The translations under genes and the position numbers were made by a program. From positions 62,001-126,000 of the forward strand of contig NZ_CP091976.1 in assembly GCF_029016285.1 (NCBI RefSeq): a stretch of 64,000 bases of DNA, given 5' to 3'. The DNA comes from Vibrio sp. DW001 (GTDB lineage Bacteria; Pseudomonadota; Gammaproteobacteria; Enterobacterales; Vibrionaceae). This document shows, in pieces, positions 63,778-64,000 of the stretch (position 1 is the stretch's first letter; each line of letters opens with the position of its first letter). The notes under the pieces were generated by a model that saw only the letters and a list, made by a program, of their open reading frames with translations, had not been told where the DNA came from and did not search any database.

Positions 63778-64000
63778 CTAGTTACCCGAAACCGTTTGGG
63801 GGTCGGAATACTTCTTTTTGTTGATGCAAATCAAAATATTAACTGTACCAAGTCCAACCATCATCGTAGCGAAAAATATCACCACGCCAGCATTACCAGC
63901 GGCGAGTGACGACACAACAGGACCCGGACACAAACCAACCAAGCCCCAACCAAGTCCAAATATGCCTGCGCCTAGAACTAATCGAGTATCTATCTTAGTG
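63778..64000 (-). CDS. YeeE/YedE-family membrane protein, C-terminal part (runs off the window)
   Basis: The minus-strand frame is open from the right edge to a TAG at 63778-63780; 73 residues are seen. The motif LGAGIFGLGWGLVGLCPGPVV, split here as LGAGIFGLGWGL and GLCPGPVV, with the conserved cysteine, marks the YeeE/YedE (sulfur-transport, DUF6691-type) family, usually encoded as two half-size genes that import thiosulfate or related sulfur species. Two membrane helices are visible, then a polar tail ending PQTVSGN. The other half-gene would lie to the right of the window. Confidence 0.8.
   Translation of the reverse strand, partial: TKIDTRLVLGAGIFGLGWGLVGLCPGPVVSSLAAGNAGVVIFFATMMVGLGTVNILICINKKKYSDPQTVSGN

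Overview
The window reads as a chromosomal segment of a marine gammaproteobacterium of the Vibrionaceae, most likely a Vibrio. The basis is gene content: a vxrABCDE-type two-component locus, the FabV enoyl reductase, the tesA/ybbA-ybbP divergent pair, pntAB, yciH, nrdDG and several diguanylate cyclases. The species call is inference from protein resemblance; no rRNA or tRNA gene is present to confirm it. No prophage, insertion sequence, integron or CRISPR array is visible. One lone Cre-like recombinase is present.

Layout. 1-2.8 kb: the end of an outer-membrane barrel gene, a membrane diguanylate cyclase, and a divergent ComFB-like and HlyU-family pair. 3.1-6.0 kb: pntAB transhydrogenase. 6.2-10.6 kb: vxrABCDE. 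11.2-15.4 kb: two more diguanylate cyclases flanking an amidohydrolase with a signal peptide. 15.8-21.9 kb: a ribose-type ABC importer operon with an SMP-30 lactonase, a YhcH-like protein and an IclR regulator. Two palindromes, probable operators, lie just upstream of its first gene. 22.5-25.8 kb: VOC protein, yciH, a small Vibrio protein, the recombinase and ddl. 26-33.8 kb: SPOR lipoprotein, Pat-type acetyltransferase, an unlisted 24-residue membrane protein, pxpABC (5-oxoproline use) and a flavoprotein. 33.8-34.2 kb: a gene-free stretch with inverted repeats and DnaA-box-like 9-mers. 34.2-43.9 kb: ybbP, ybbA, tesA, fabV, an EAL protein, an ABC-class ATPase and a DUF2238-type membrane protein. 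43.9-50.0 kb: lipoprotein protease, aminotransferase, nrdG, nrdD and a secreted nuclease-like protein. 50.1-59.2 kb: a full N-acetylgalactosamine (aga) operon with two paralogous DeoR/AgaR regulators. 59.3-64 kb: an RND efflux pair and the end of a YeeE/YedE gene.

The genes form several complete modules. In the aga operon AgaVWEF imports and phosphorylates GalNAc, AgaA deacetylates it, AgaS deaminates and isomerises it to tagatose-6-phosphate, and KbaYZ cleaves tagatose-1,6-bisphosphate; the kinase step has no gene here. nrdD is preceded by two NrdR boxes in helical phase and a perfect FNR box, which fits an anaerobic ribonucleotide reductase. pxpABC opens 5-oxoproline to glutamate. The least explained modules are the IclR/ABC/lactonase operon, whose sugar is unknown, the diverged recombinase, the structured 33.8-34.2 kb gap and the 24-residue membrane protein.
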